Origin: Clostridia bacterium
GTDB taxonomy: Bacteria; Bacillota; Clostridia; Lachnospirales; Lachnospiraceae
Length of the DNA: 64,000 bases
Direction of reading: 5' to 3'
Assembly (NCBI GenBank): GCA_910576325.1
Contig: CAJTIM010000012.1
Location: 59,119-123,118 of the forward strand
Position numbers and translations under genes: made by a program. The notes beneath the pieces were generated by a model. It saw only the letters and a list, made by a program, of their open reading frames with translations, searched no databases and was not told the DNA's origin. Shown here in pieces: positions 52,134-60,402 of the stretch (its first letter is position 1; each line of letters begins with the position of its first letter).

Positions 52134-52238
52134 GGACTGATAATTTGGAATTATCTTTTTTATCCTAATTGACCGATAATAAATAATTATCTTTTGTTTC
52201 TATTTATCATCAAATCCAACAGATAACTCTGAATTATC
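52134..52238. repeat. 105-bp inverted repeat, right copy
   Basis: The perfect reverse complement of 47260-47364. It places the same three GATAAT/ATTATC palindromes and the same TTGATG-16-GATAAT promoter in front of the glycosyltransferase gene on the minus strand. Only a few bases outside the repeat (47365 onward and 52133 back) differ, so the match is sharp-edged. Confidence 0.88.
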
Positions 52239-52345
52239 CTTTATATAGCTATATTATATCCTCCCCCTCCCCTCATTTCAACCAACATTTACCAAATTGG
52301 CACAAAAAAGGCGTTATTTCCGTAAAAACTGGCACAGCAATGCGA

Positions 52346-52374
52346 TTTACAGGGAAATTTCCCCATGCTATAAT
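52346..52374 (+). promoter_or_regulatory. Promoter of the tra operon with palindrome in the spacer
   Basis: TTTACA (52346-52351) and a perfect TATAAT (52369-52374), 17 nt apart. The spacer begins with GGGAAATTTCCC (52352-52363), a perfect 12-bp palindrome that would let a repressor block RNA polymerase. Confidence 0.85.
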
Positions 52375-52424
52375 GGTCATGCTTAAAGCTGTACCCAAAA
52401 GCGGGTATTCCTTTCATCCAAGGA

Positions 52425-52455
52425 AACATCTGTCAACTGCAGGTGTTCTTTTTTT
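52425..52455 (+). terminator. Leader terminator 1 of the tra operon
   Basis: AACATCTG (52425-52432) pairs with CAGGTGTT (52440-52447), one G-U pair, and runs into TTTTTTT (52449-52455). It lies about 45-75 nt after the expected transcription start, so most transcripts would stop unless it is overridden. Confidence 0.75.
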
Positions 52456-52495
52456 GCCCAAAACCATATCACCCATGCAGCATCTGCATGGCAGG

Positions 52496-52530
52496 AGCCG
52501 GGAGCCTTTCATAGGAGCTTCCGGCTTTTT
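52496..52530 (+). terminator. Leader terminator 2 of the tra operon
   Basis: AGCCGGGAGC (52496-52505) pairs with GCTTCCGGCT (52517-52526) and is followed by a T-run. A CATGCAG/CTGCATG hairpin lies just before it (52474-52490). The first tra gene starts 27 nt later behind AGGAGG. Two terminators between promoter and gene indicate attenuation. Confidence 0.75.
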
Positions 52531-52556
52531 CAATCCAACTTACAGGAGGTAGATCA

Positions 52557-52952
52557 TTGAAAAACAAAGAAAATCGTCAGCCCACCAAAAAACTGGGACC
52601 TGGCAGGAAGAAATTCCGCATTCCCCGCCAGAAACTCTTGACAGGAGCCGCAGCCTTCACCTACTTCTTCGCCCTGTGTACCAACCAGGCCTATGCCACG
52701 GACATGTGGACCAAAGCGGATACGATCATGAAGGACGTCTATGGAAAGATTGTAGGGATCTCCACCATTGCCGCCATTGTAACCGCATCTGTCGCCCTGC
52801 TCCTTATGAATTTTTCCAAATCCGGGAAAACCGTGGATGAATCCCGCGCATGGCTCAAGCGTATTGCCATTTCCTGGGTCATCTTAAACGGGCTTGGCTT
52901 CATCCTCGCCTATGTCAGCCCGTTCTTCGCAGACGGCAAGTGGAATGGATGA
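52557..52952 (+). CDS. VirB2/TrbC-like pilin-type conjugation protein
   Basis: A 131-aa protein starting at TTG 52557 behind AGGAGG. A basic N-terminus (PTKKLGPGRKKFRIPRQK), a signal-like helix (LLTGAAAFTYFFALCTNQAY ending near ATD) and two further helices (about 65-85 and 105-121) give the layout of VirB2/TrbC pilins or their clostridial counterparts. The segment between the last helices (NFSKSGKTVDESRAWLKRIA) is typical of such proteins. It leads a row of T4SS genes. It would be processed and inserted in the membrane as the channel or surface subunit. Confidence 0.65.
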   Translation: MKNKENRQPTKKLGPGRKKFRIPRQKLLTGAAAFTYFFALCTNQAYATDMWTKADTIMKDVYGKIVGISTIAAIVTASVALLLMNFSKSGKTVDESRAWLKRIAISWVILNGLGFILAYVSPFFADGKWNG

Positions 52953-52971
52953 CCGGAAGGAGGGATGAACC

Positions 52972-53682
52972 ATGGGAATTCTTGACGGCATCGTGGAATG
53001 GATTGCCGAACAGGTAATGAACGGGCTTGACCTGATCTCTGTTTCTGTACTGGGCGCCCTGGGATGTGACATGGGCACGTTCCTGCGGTATTTTCCTGCG
53101 GCGGAGACCATGTACCATATTTTCGTAGCCACTGGCATAGGACTTGTGCTATTAAACTGGGTATGGCAGCTCTTTAAGAATTTTGGCGTGATTGCCGGCG
53201 TGGAAGCGGAGGATCCCGTCAAGCTGAGCATCCGTTCCGTTCTTTTTATCGGCCTGATCTATTACTGTGACCAGATCACGGATATGATACTTGCCATTGG
53301 CGGCACGCCCTATTCCTGGATTTTGTCCTCGGACCTGCCGCCCTTAAACTTTGCGGACTTCAACTCTGTCCTGCTGACCATCCTGGGCGTCTGCGCCAAC
53401 GGCTCCGTGGCACTGATCGCACTCATCCTGATACTGATCCTTGCCTGGAATTATATCAAGCTGCTGTTTGAAGCGGCGGAAAGGTACATTCTGCTGGGCG
53501 TAATCATCTATACGGCACCCATGGCATTTGCCACCGGTTCCTCCCAGTCCACATCCAACATCTTTAAATCCTGGTGCCGGATGTTCGGAGGCCAGCTCTT
53601 CCTGCTGGTCATGAATGCATGGTGCCTGCGGCTTTTCACATCCATGGTGGGCACCTTCCTTTCCAACCCGCTGTCACTTTAG
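52972..53682 (+). CDS. VirB6/TrbL-like conjugation channel membrane protein
   Basis: A 236-aa protein with about five or six membrane helices (about 40-60, 85-105, 120-145, 155-175, 178-200 and 205-228). The pattern fits VirB6/TrbL family proteins, inner-membrane components of type IV secretion: SVLFIGLIYYCDQITDMILA and LGVIIYTAPMAFATGSSQST. It lies 19 nt after the pilin-like gene, with GGAGGG as ribosome site. The family call is from topology and place. Confidence 0.65.
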   Translation: MGILDGIVEWIAEQVMNGLDLISVSVLGALGCDMGTFLRYFPAAETMYHIFVATGIGLVLLNWVWQLFKNFGVIAGVEAEDPVKLSIRSVLFIGLIYYCDQITDMILAIGGTPYSWILSSDLPPLNFADFNSVLLTILGVCANGSVALIALILILILAWNYIKLLFEAAERYILLGVIIYTAPMAFATGSSQSTSNIFKSWCRMFGGQLFLLVMNAWCLRLFTSMVGTFLSNPLSL

Positions 53683-53691
53683 GAGGTATCT

Positions 53692-54597
53692 ATGAAAAAC
53701 TGGAAAAATAAATTTTTAGTCTGTACTGCACCAGCCATGCTGCTCCTTTCCCGGTCCATGACCGTCCTCGCCGTTTCCGAAGCAGACGTGGAGGCTGTAG
53801 GGAAGGAGGCCGCTTCCGGCAACCTGCTGATCTGGTTCCTGTGCGCCATCGCCTTTCTGAAGGTGAGCCAGAAGATCGACAGTTTCATGGGGAGCCTCGG
53901 TGTCAATGTGGGGCATACGGGCGGTTCCATGATTGCAGAAATGCTGATTGCAGCCAGAGGTATTACCACTGTTAAAAACATTTCCGGGGGTGGAAGTTTC
54001 CATGGCGGTTCCTTCCACGGAGGCGGAAATACCAGCAGCATAAGCAATGCTTCCTTTTTATCCGGAGGCCTGGCAGGTGCTGTGGGACGCCAGTTTGCCC
54101 AGAGCGCCATGCAGACCATGACCGGACAGTCCAGCAATCCCATCAGCAGGCGGGCATTTGAATCCTCTGTCAAAAAGGGTGGCGATTTTGCCAACAGCGT
54201 GACCGGGGCGGTTGCCCAGGGGAATATCAACTATACTGGCTCCATGACCGGACTGCAGGCAGCCCAGGCACTGACCTCCTATATGGGCCAGACCGGGATC
54301 CCGGATGCCCCCAGCTATTCCGGAGTAGAGATTGGTGGCGGACGCATCATGGGAACGGAAACGTCCGTGGAACATCCCAACGGGACTGCCTTCGGCATGT
54401 ATCATGCTGACCAGTACATGGCTCCGGAAGGCAGCTATGAGACCGTCACCATGGCGGATAACTCCACCTGGTACAGACAGTATGCCACGGACACGGTGGA
54501 GCGCACACCCTACATGACCGGGGAAGGGAAGATCGCCTACCATGAAAATATTGTACAGAAGCTCCCCGGCATGCCCAAAAGAAAGGACCGTGTATAA
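53692..54597 (+). CDS. Conjugation-associated membrane or secreted protein with Gly/Ser/His-rich region
   Basis: A 301-aa protein. A signal or membrane anchor at the N-terminus (FLVCTAPAMLLLSRSMTVLA) is followed by a second helix (LIWFLCAIAFLKVSQ). Then comes a low-complexity stretch GGGSFHGGSFHGGGNTSS. The remainder is mostly small polar residues (Gly, Ser, Ala), with a segment SMTGLQAAQALTSYMGQTGI and a C-terminal beta-rich domain (about 210-290). I do not recognise the domain. Its position between VirB6-like and NlpC/P60 genes points to an accessory T4SS component. Confidence 0.6.
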   Translation: MKNWKNKFLVCTAPAMLLLSRSMTVLAVSEADVEAVGKEAASGNLLIWFLCAIAFLKVSQKIDSFMGSLGVNVGHTGGSMIAEMLIAARGITTVKNISGGGSFHGGSFHGGGNTSSISNASFLSGGLAGAVGRQFAQSAMQTMTGQSSNPISRRAFESSVKKGGDFANSVTGAVAQGNINYTGSMTGLQAAQALTSYMGQTGIPDAPSYSGVEIGGGRIMGTETSVEHPNGTAFGMYHADQYMAPEGSYETVTMADNSTWYRQYATDTVERTPYMTGEGKIAYHENIVQKLPGMPKRKDRV

Positions 54598-55797
54598 ATG
54601 GCAGAAAATACCGGAAACAATAACAATTCCGCTGCCGACAGCATCTCTGCTGTGGTAAAAGGCGCCGGTGTGTCAAAAACCGGAAAGGCACTTCTTGACA
54701 AGGCTGCCGGGCCTTACGGCACACTGGCTGTCGGCGCATGGGAAAACCGCAGGAGCATTTTTGCCCTGCTGTGCGCCCTGCTGTTCCTTCTGATGCTCCC
54801 TGTCCTGTTCATCCTGATGCTGCCCTCCCTGATATTTGGGAACGGCGGCCTCGATGATGTCCCGGAAAATGTCCTGAACGACAATGAGGTCATCATGGAA
54901 AACATCGCGGAAACGGAAAGCAGCATAGAAGCCATCCTGCGGGAAAAGCATGATGCCGTACTGGATCAGATACAGGCGGAAGCGGATGCCCTTGGCTCTG
55001 ACTGCGAATACAGCATCACGGATGAATTTGCAGACCAGATCATCTACGAAAGCGCCCTGATCATTTCCCAGTTCTGTGCATCCCAGGATGATTTCCGGGA
55101 AGTGAAGCTTGCTACCCTGGAAGGGATACTGCGGCGGAATGCGGGCGGCATCTTTTCCTATACAACAGAAATTACCAGCCGGGAAGAGGAGGATGAGGAG
55201 ACCGGGGAAACCCATACCATTTACCACTATGAATATATCGTTTCCTACGCCGGGGATGCCTATTTTGCCGGGAACGTGTTCTTTCTGTCTGAAGAACAGG
55301 CAGAGACCGCCGCACAGTATGCATCCAACCTCCACCTGTTCCTCTTTGACACAGTTTACAGCGTGGAAGTCAATCCGGACCTGGTTCCCAGCGAAACCGG
55401 CAACGCAGCCGTGGACCTTGCCCTCACAAAACTGGGCACCCCCTACAGCCAGGCCAACCGGGACAAGGAAGGCTACTTTGACTGCAGCTCCTTCACCTAC
55501 TGGGTTTACCGGCAGCTGGGAGTAACCCTTGCTTTTGACGGTTCCAATACGGCAGCCGCCCAGGGCAGGTACATTGCAGAAAACAATCTGGCCGTCGCCT
55601 ATGAATCCCTTGCCCCCGGAGACCTCATTTTCTACTCCTTCGGGGTAAACAAGCGTTACCTGAACATCGGGCATGTGGCGATCTACGCCGGGAACGGCTA
55701 TGTGGTGGATGCTTCCTCCAGTAAAAAGAAAGTCGTTTACCGTCCGATCTACAGCACCGGCAATATCGTCCTCTGCGGAAGGCCCTGCAGCGGCTGA
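54598..55797 (+). CDS. NlpC/P60 cell-wall hydrolase of the conjugation system
   Basis: A 399-aa membrane-anchored hydrolase. One helix (about 55-80) follows a cytoplasmic N-terminus. The C-terminal 140 residues are an NlpC/P60 domain with catalytic Cys in YFDCSSFTYWVYRQLG and His in IGHVAIYAGNGYVV. It would cut peptidoglycan to let the conjugation channel through, as CwlT/VirB1-like enzymes do. Between helix and hydrolase there is a helical, acidic part. The ATG directly follows the stop of the preceding gene, so translation is coupled. Confidence 0.88.
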   Translation: MAENTGNNNNSAADSISAVVKGAGVSKTGKALLDKAAGPYGTLAVGAWENRRSIFALLCALLFLLMLPVLFILMLPSLIFGNGGLDDVPENVLNDNEVIMENIAETESSIEAILREKHDAVLDQIQAEADALGSDCEYSITDEFADQIIYESALIISQFCASQDDFREVKLATLEGILRRNAGGIFSYTTEITSREEEDEETGETHTIYHYEYIVSYAGDAYFAGNVFFLSEEQAETAAQYASNLHLFLFDTVYSVEVNPDLVPSETGNAAVDLALTKLGTPYSQANRDKEGYFDCSSFTYWVYRQLGVTLAFDGSNTAAAQGRYIAENNLAVAYESLAPGDLIFYSFGVNKRYLNIGHVAIYAGNGYVVDASSSKKKVVYRPIYSTGNIVLCGRPCSG

Positions 55798-55849
55798 GGC
55801 CGGTAAAAGATTGATAATCCATACATGAATTTTAGGAGGTATACCAGAA

Positions 55850-58831
55850 ATGTCCACAAGACAAGAAGAAAACGATATCTATATCATCCCGCCGAACTTC
55901 ATTGAAACAGGGACCATTTTCGGCGGAACCATAAAACTGCGGAATGCGGCTGAGGCACTGCTCCTTTCCCTGCTGATCGGGTTTCCGGTGTTCCATCTTC
56001 CGGCCACCCTGACCACAAAGATTATCATCTGCTGTCTGACCGTTCTGCCGTCAGCCCTGTTCGCTATCATCGGCATCGACGGGGAAAGCCTGTCCTCTTT
56101 TGCCGTCAACTTTTTCATCTACCGGAGGAACCGCCGTGTTGTGGGAATGCAGGCGGATGCGGAAGAGACGGATACCAAAACGGCGCCCAATAAGCAAAAG
56201 AAAAAGAATACATCTGAGAAAAAGGTAAAGCCCCGGAAAGAGGACTTCTCAGAGGAATTTGGGCAACGGAAAGAGCGCAGACAGTCAAAACAGACCAGAG
56301 GAGCCTCCCCACATAAGGACAGGCGTGCTGCAAAAGGACGGAGCCTTGCTTCGGAAGAACAGGAGCCATCCCTTCTGAACCCTGCCGCCTCCTACCTCCC
56401 TATCCGGAAGATTGAAAACGGCATCATCTACACAAAAGACCACCGCTATGTAAAGGTCATTGAAGTCGTCCCCATCAACTTCCTGCTCCGCAGTGCAAGG
56501 GAGCAGCGGGGCATCATCTACTCCTTTGTCAGCTATCTTAAGATCAGTCCGGTAAAACTGCAGTTCAAGGTTCTGACCAGGCGAGCGGACATCAACCGGC
56601 ACCTGGAGACCATACGGGAAGAGATGAAAACGGAAACCGATGAGCGGTGCCTGGCGCTCCAGAAAGATTATGAGATGCTGATCCGCAGGATTGGCTCCAG
56701 GGAAGCTATCACCAGACGCTTTTTTATTGTCTTTGAATATGAACCTTTCAGCACAAACCGCGGCGGCAATGAGGAAAGTGATGCCATTTCTGCCCTTGCC
56801 ACTGCCGTGCGCACGGCAAAAACCTATCTCCAGCAGTGCGGGAACGAACTGATGATTCCGGATAATGAGGATGAGATGGCAACGGAAGTCCTCTATAATC
56901 TCCTGAACCGGAAGTCCAGTGTGGCAAAACCATTAAGTGTCCGTGTCAATGAAGTGATCGGACAGTACATCAATGCCGGCAGGCGGGATGACATCGGGCA
57001 TATCCCGGCCATGGAATTCCTGGCACCGGAGTCCATCGACTATACCCACAGCAATTATGTGATCATGGACGGCATCTACCATACCTACCTGCTGATCCCC
57101 TCCAAGGGCTACCGCTCCCAGATATGCGCCGGATGGATCTCGCTTCTTGTCAATGCGGGGGAAGGGATTGATGTGGATATCTTTTTTGACCGCCAGCCAA
57201 AGGACCGCATCCAGCAGAAACTGGGCCAGCAGCTTCGGATCAACCGCTCCAAGATCAAAGATACCTCCGACACCAATTCGGACTTTGACGACCTGGACAG
57301 CGCCATCCGCTCCGGCTATTTCCTGAAAGAGGGGCTTGCCGCCAATGAGGACTTCTATTACATGAACATCCTGATCACCATCACGGCGGACAGTCTGGAG
57401 GAGCTGGAGTGGCGCGTGGGTGAGATGAAAAAGCTCCTGCTTTCCCAGGATATGGAGGCAGTCTCCTGCCACTTCCGGGAAGAGCAGGCGTTACTCTCCG
57501 CCCTGCCCCTGGTGTCCCTGGAAAAGAAGCTTTTTGAGCGTTCCAGGCGGAATATCCTGACGACCAGCGTGGCCAGCTGCTACCCCTTCACGTCCTTTGA
57601 GATGTGCGATGACAACGGCATCCTCTTAGGCGTGAACAAACACAATAACTCGCTGATCATTGTGGATATCTTTAACTCCCATGTCTACAAGAATGCAAAC
57701 ATGGCAATCCTCGGAACCTCTGGCGCGGGCAAGACCTTCACGATGCAGCTCATGGCGCTGCGGATGCGGCGCAGGAATGTACAGGTATTCATCATCGCCC
57801 CCTTGAAAGGGCATGAATTCCACCGGGCCTGCAGCAACATCGGCGGGGAATTTATCCAGATATCCCCTGCCTCCAGAAACTGCATCAACATCATGGACAT
57901 CCGCAAGGTGGATTCCTCCGCCAATGACCTGTTAGACGGCCCGCAGACGGAAAAATCGGAGCTGGCGGCAAAGATACAGCGGCTCCACATCTTTTTCTCC
58001 CTTCTGGTGCCGGACATGAACCATGAGGAACGCCAGCTTCTGGATGAGGCGCTGATACAGACCTATAAGCAGAAGGGTATCACCCATAACAATGAAAGCC
58101 TGACGGATCCGGAGAACCCACAGTGCTACCGGGAAATGCCGGTTCTGGAGGATGTTTTCAATATCCTGAAAAAGAATCAGGATACCAAAAGACTGGCCAA
58201 TATCATGAACCGTCTGGTACACGGCTCCGCCTCCACCTTCAACCAGCAGACCAATGTGAACCTGGATAACAAATATACGGTGCTGGATATTTCGGAGCTG
58301 ACCGGAGACCTGCTGACCGTTGGCATGTTTGTGGCACTGGACTATGTATGGGATAAGGCAAAGGAAGACCGTACCGTGGAAAAAGCCATCTTTATTGATG
58401 AGACCTGGCAGCTCATCGGCGCTGCCTCCAACCGCCTCGCTGCAGAGTTCGTCCTGGAGATTTTTAAGATCATCCGTGGATACGGCGGTTCCGCCATCTG
58501 TGCCACCCAGGACCTGAATGACTTCTTTGCGCTGGAGGACGGGAAATACGGGAAAGGCATCATCAATAACTCCAAGACCAAAATCGTCTTAAACCTGGAG
58601 GATGAGGAGGCCATGCGCGTGCAGTCCATCCTGCATCTTTCTGAAGCAGAGACCATGGCCATCACCCATTTTGAACGGGGCAACGGCTTAATCTCCACCA
58701 ATAACAACAATGTCACCGTAGAGTTCAAGGCTTCCGAGCTGGAAAAGGAGCTGATCACCACGGACCGGCAGGAACTCAAAAAGATTCTGGAGAAGGAGAA
58801 ACAGCGCCAGCAGATGGCACAGGCGGGATAA
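55850..58831 (+). CDS. PrgI-VirB4 fusion: conjugation ATPase with N-terminal PrgI membrane domain
   Basis: A 993-aa ATPase. Residues about 10-95 are a PrgI-like domain with two membrane helices (IIPPNFIETGTIFGGTIKLR then about 35-50 and 58-75). A Lys/Arg-rich, disordered linker follows (about 100-170, KKKNTSEKKVKPRKEDF). The rest is a VirB4/TraE-type ATPase: P-loop GTSGAGKTFT (K628), Walker B FIDETWQLIGA and AICATQDLND. In many Gram-positive elements PrgI and VirB4 are separate proteins; here one gene covers both. It drives substrate transfer and pilin assembly. ATG 55850 follows AGGAGG. Confidence 0.9.
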   Translation: MSTRQEENDIYIIPPNFIETGTIFGGTIKLRNAAEALLLSLLIGFPVFHLPATLTTKIIICCLTVLPSALFAIIGIDGESLSSFAVNFFIYRRNRRVVGMQADAEETDTKTAPNKQKKKNTSEKKVKPRKEDFSEEFGQRKERRQSKQTRGASPHKDRRAAKGRSLASEEQEPSLLNPAASYLPIRKIENGIIYTKDHRYVKVIEVVPINFLLRSAREQRGIIYSFVSYLKISPVKLQFKVLTRRADINRHLETIREEMKTETDERCLALQKDYEMLIRRIGSREAITRRFFIVFEYEPFSTNRGGNEESDAISALATAVRTAKTYLQQCGNELMIPDNEDEMATEVLYNLLNRKSSVAKPLSVRVNEVIGQYINAGRRDDIGHIPAMEFLAPESIDYTHSNYVIMDGIYHTYLLIPSKGYRSQICAGWISLLVNAGEGIDVDIFFDRQPKDRIQQKLGQQLRINRSKIKDTSDTNSDFDDLDSAIRSGYFLKEGLAANEDFYYMNILITITADSLEELEWRVGEMKKLLLSQDMEAVSCHFREEQALLSALPLVSLEKKLFERSRRNILTTSVASCYPFTSFEMCDDNGILLGVNKHNNSLIIVDIFNSHVYKNANMAILGTSGAGKTFTMQLMALRMRRRNVQVFIIAPLKGHEFHRACSNIGGEFIQISPASRNCINIMDIRKVDSSANDLLDGPQTEKSELAAKIQRLHIFFSLLVPDMNHEERQLLDEALIQTYKQKGITHNNESLTDPENPQCYREMPVLEDVFNILKKNQDTKRLANIMNRLVHGSASTFNQQTNVNLDNKYTVLDISELTGDLLTVGMFVALDYVWDKAKEDRTVEKAIFIDETWQLIGAASNRLAAEFVLEIFKIIRGYGGSAICATQDLNDFFALEDGKYGKGIINNSKTKIVLNLEDEEAMRVQSILHLSEAETMAITHFERGNGLISTNNNNVTVEFKASELEKELITTDRQELKKILEKEKQRQQMAQAG

Positions 58832-58885
58832 TACGGAAACTTTGCATACAGTTTAAGTACAGGAGGAATATAACTGCCGACAGCA

Positions 58886-58974
58886 GACAGGTATCCGTAC
58901 ACTTTAAGTATGGTTTACGCAAAATATTCCTGTTTCCATACCTGTCTCCCATTCTGTAAGTATGGTTTATGCAA
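58886..58974. repeat. Direct and inverted short repeats between VirB4 and DUF5697-like genes
   Basis: TAAGTATGGTTTACGCAA (58905-58922) and TAAGTATGGTTTATGCAA (58957-58974) differ by one base and are 52 bp apart. GACAGGTAT (58886-58894) and ATACCTGTC (58938-58946) form a perfect 9-bp inverted pair, and GTATGG/CCATAC a shorter one. This lies in a 231-nt gene-free gap and could be a protein-binding site set, for example for an origin of transfer or a regulator. Confidence 0.55.
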
Positions 58975-59062
58975 TCCCTGCGTAGAGTTTCTTCCTAAAT
59001 TATAATACAACAATCACCTGCGGCCGGAATCTGGCTGCCACAGGAACAAAGGAGGCTGTCCC

Positions 59063-59599
59063 ATGCAGCACAGAAATCAACAGAAAAGCCATCTGTCGGA
59101 AATTACCCGGCTGCTTTCCACATACCACGCCCTCACCCTACTGCAGGTTGAGGCGCTTTACCCGGAACTCACGCGGCAAAAACTGCTCCTTCTCTTAAAA
59201 AAGCTGGAAAGGAGCGGACGCCTTACCCTGATGCCGGAAAGGGATCTTGTCTTGTATACAGGGGGCTGTGTTCCGAACCCGTCCATCCTTTCCGCCTTCT
59301 GGATACTTTTGGATTTCCGGGAGGACATTATCTATCATACGGCCAGTGAGTTTCCGGTAGCACTGACCTTCTGCACCCAGTCGGATGCTTATGATGTCAT
59401 CCACATACCGGAAGATAAAGAGATACTTATGAATCATGCACTTTCCGTCTATAAAAAGGATTCGCCCCGCCGCATAGCCGTTGTGGATGACGCAGGGCAG
59501 ATACCGCTCCTTCACTTTCCCGGCATTACCGCTTTCTGTACGGTCACGCCTGATGGAAAAGTGCAGTATTACAGAAAACAAGGAGTGACAGATACTTAA
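59063..59599 (+). CDS. DUF5697-like conjugative-element protein
   Basis: A 178-aa protein. Residues about 10-60 are a winged-helix-like segment (EITRLLSTYHALTLLQVEAL then YPELTRQKLLLLLKKLERSG), followed by a beta-rich part with GGCVPNPSILSAFWILLDF. The pattern matches DUF5697-like proteins that occur in clostridial conjugative elements; the name is from memory and not certain. A DNA-binding role in the element is possible. ATG 59063 has AAAGGAGG upstream. Confidence 0.5.
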   Translation: MQHRNQQKSHLSEITRLLSTYHALTLLQVEALYPELTRQKLLLLLKKLERSGRLTLMPERDLVLYTGGCVPNPSILSAFWILLDFREDIIYHTASEFPVALTFCTQSDAYDVIHIPEDKEILMNHALSVYKKDSPRRIAVVDDAGQIPLLHFPGITAFCTVTPDGKVQYYRKQGVTDT

Positions 59600-60258
59600 T
59601 GGACCGACACACTTTATCATCCCGCCTTGCGCGGATAGGGGATGAACTTCCCCGGCTGTCAAATACCATAAACGCCATGGCAGCCAACACCGGAACCTAT
59701 GGGAAAAACTATGAAGAGCTGAGTCTGGACGCCGCCAGACGCGCGGAGCGGATCGCCTGCTCCCTGCGCAACCTCATCTATGCGACAGACCTTGTGCCGA
59801 AACCTGTCCTCATGGAAGCGGCGGCCCAGATACACGGCATCTCCATAGAGCATACGCAGGACTGCGTGGAGATTATCCTGCCGGGCCTGATGCCCAAACG
59901 GAACAAACGGATCAACACTACTTTCCTGACTGATCCGCTGTATGCAAGCCTTGAATCATATACGCGGGAACACCATCTGCCCCATTTTACGCAATGTGTG
60001 GTCTGCTTTTCCCATGTGTTCGACAGGAACCTCTCCGACAGGCGGGTGAGGGACTACGACAACCTGGAGTGCAAACAGCTTTTAGATACCGTGGCAGGCT
60101 TCCTGATGACCGATGACAGCGGGCTGTTTTGCGACGCCTACCACACCACGGAATTCGGGGAGCGGGACTGCACCATCCTCGCCGTCATGGAAAAGAATCG
60201 CTTCCCCGGATGGCTGAAAGAACGGGAAGACAGGGAAAAGAGCATATCGGATTTTTAG
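59599..60258 (+). CDS. Conjugative-element protein of unknown function (DUF6100-like)
   Basis: A 219-aa protein whose ATG overlaps the previous stop (59599), implying coupled translation. The N-terminal 60 residues are helical (RRAERIACSLRNLIYAT). The C-terminal part (RRVRDYDNLECKQLLDTVAG, followed by FLMTDDSGLFCDAY) carries several acidic residues and may be a metal-binding or RusA-like nuclease site. I recall proteins of this type as DUF6100 in clostridial mobile elements; the link is uncertain. Confidence 0.45.
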   Translation: MDRHTLSSRLARIGDELPRLSNTINAMAANTGTYGKNYEELSLDAARRAERIACSLRNLIYATDLVPKPVLMEAAAQIHGISIEHTQDCVEIILPGLMPKRNKRINTTFLTDPLYASLESYTREHHLPHFTQCVVCFSHVFDRNLSDRRVRDYDNLECKQLLDTVAGFLMTDDSGLFCDAYHTTEFGERDCTILAVMEKNRFPGWLKEREDREKSISDF

Positions 60259-60274
60259 ACAGTTTTTCAGAACA

Positions 60275-60390
60275 AAATCCGACTATGGTAAAAAATCCTG
60301 CCAGACCGCCTGCAGACAGACAAAATTCGGTCTGGCTGCCTGCCTGTTTTTACCGGAGATGCAGGCGGGTATGGTAAAAAAATCCGGAAA
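60275..60390. repeat. Direct TATGGTAAAAAATCC repeats around a hairpin
   Basis: TATGGTAAAAAATCC near 60284-60298 and TATGGTAAAAAAATCC near 60370-60385 flank an 8-bp hairpin CCAGACCG/CGGTCTGG followed by a TTTTT stretch, which probably is a terminator. It fills the gap between the DUF6100-like gene and the next. Confidence 0.5.
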
Positions 60391-60402
60391 GGAGGCTCAC
60401 TG

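Noticed and set aside
52340..52552. A 70-codon frame in the tra leader as an independent gene
   Set aside because: It begins inside the promoter and has no ribosome site. At most a shorter leader peptide within it could serve attenuation.
54673..55857. A 394-codon minus-strand frame opposite the NlpC/P60 gene
   Set aside because: The plus-strand frame has a catalytic Cys/His domain, coupled start and operon context. The minus frame has none of these.
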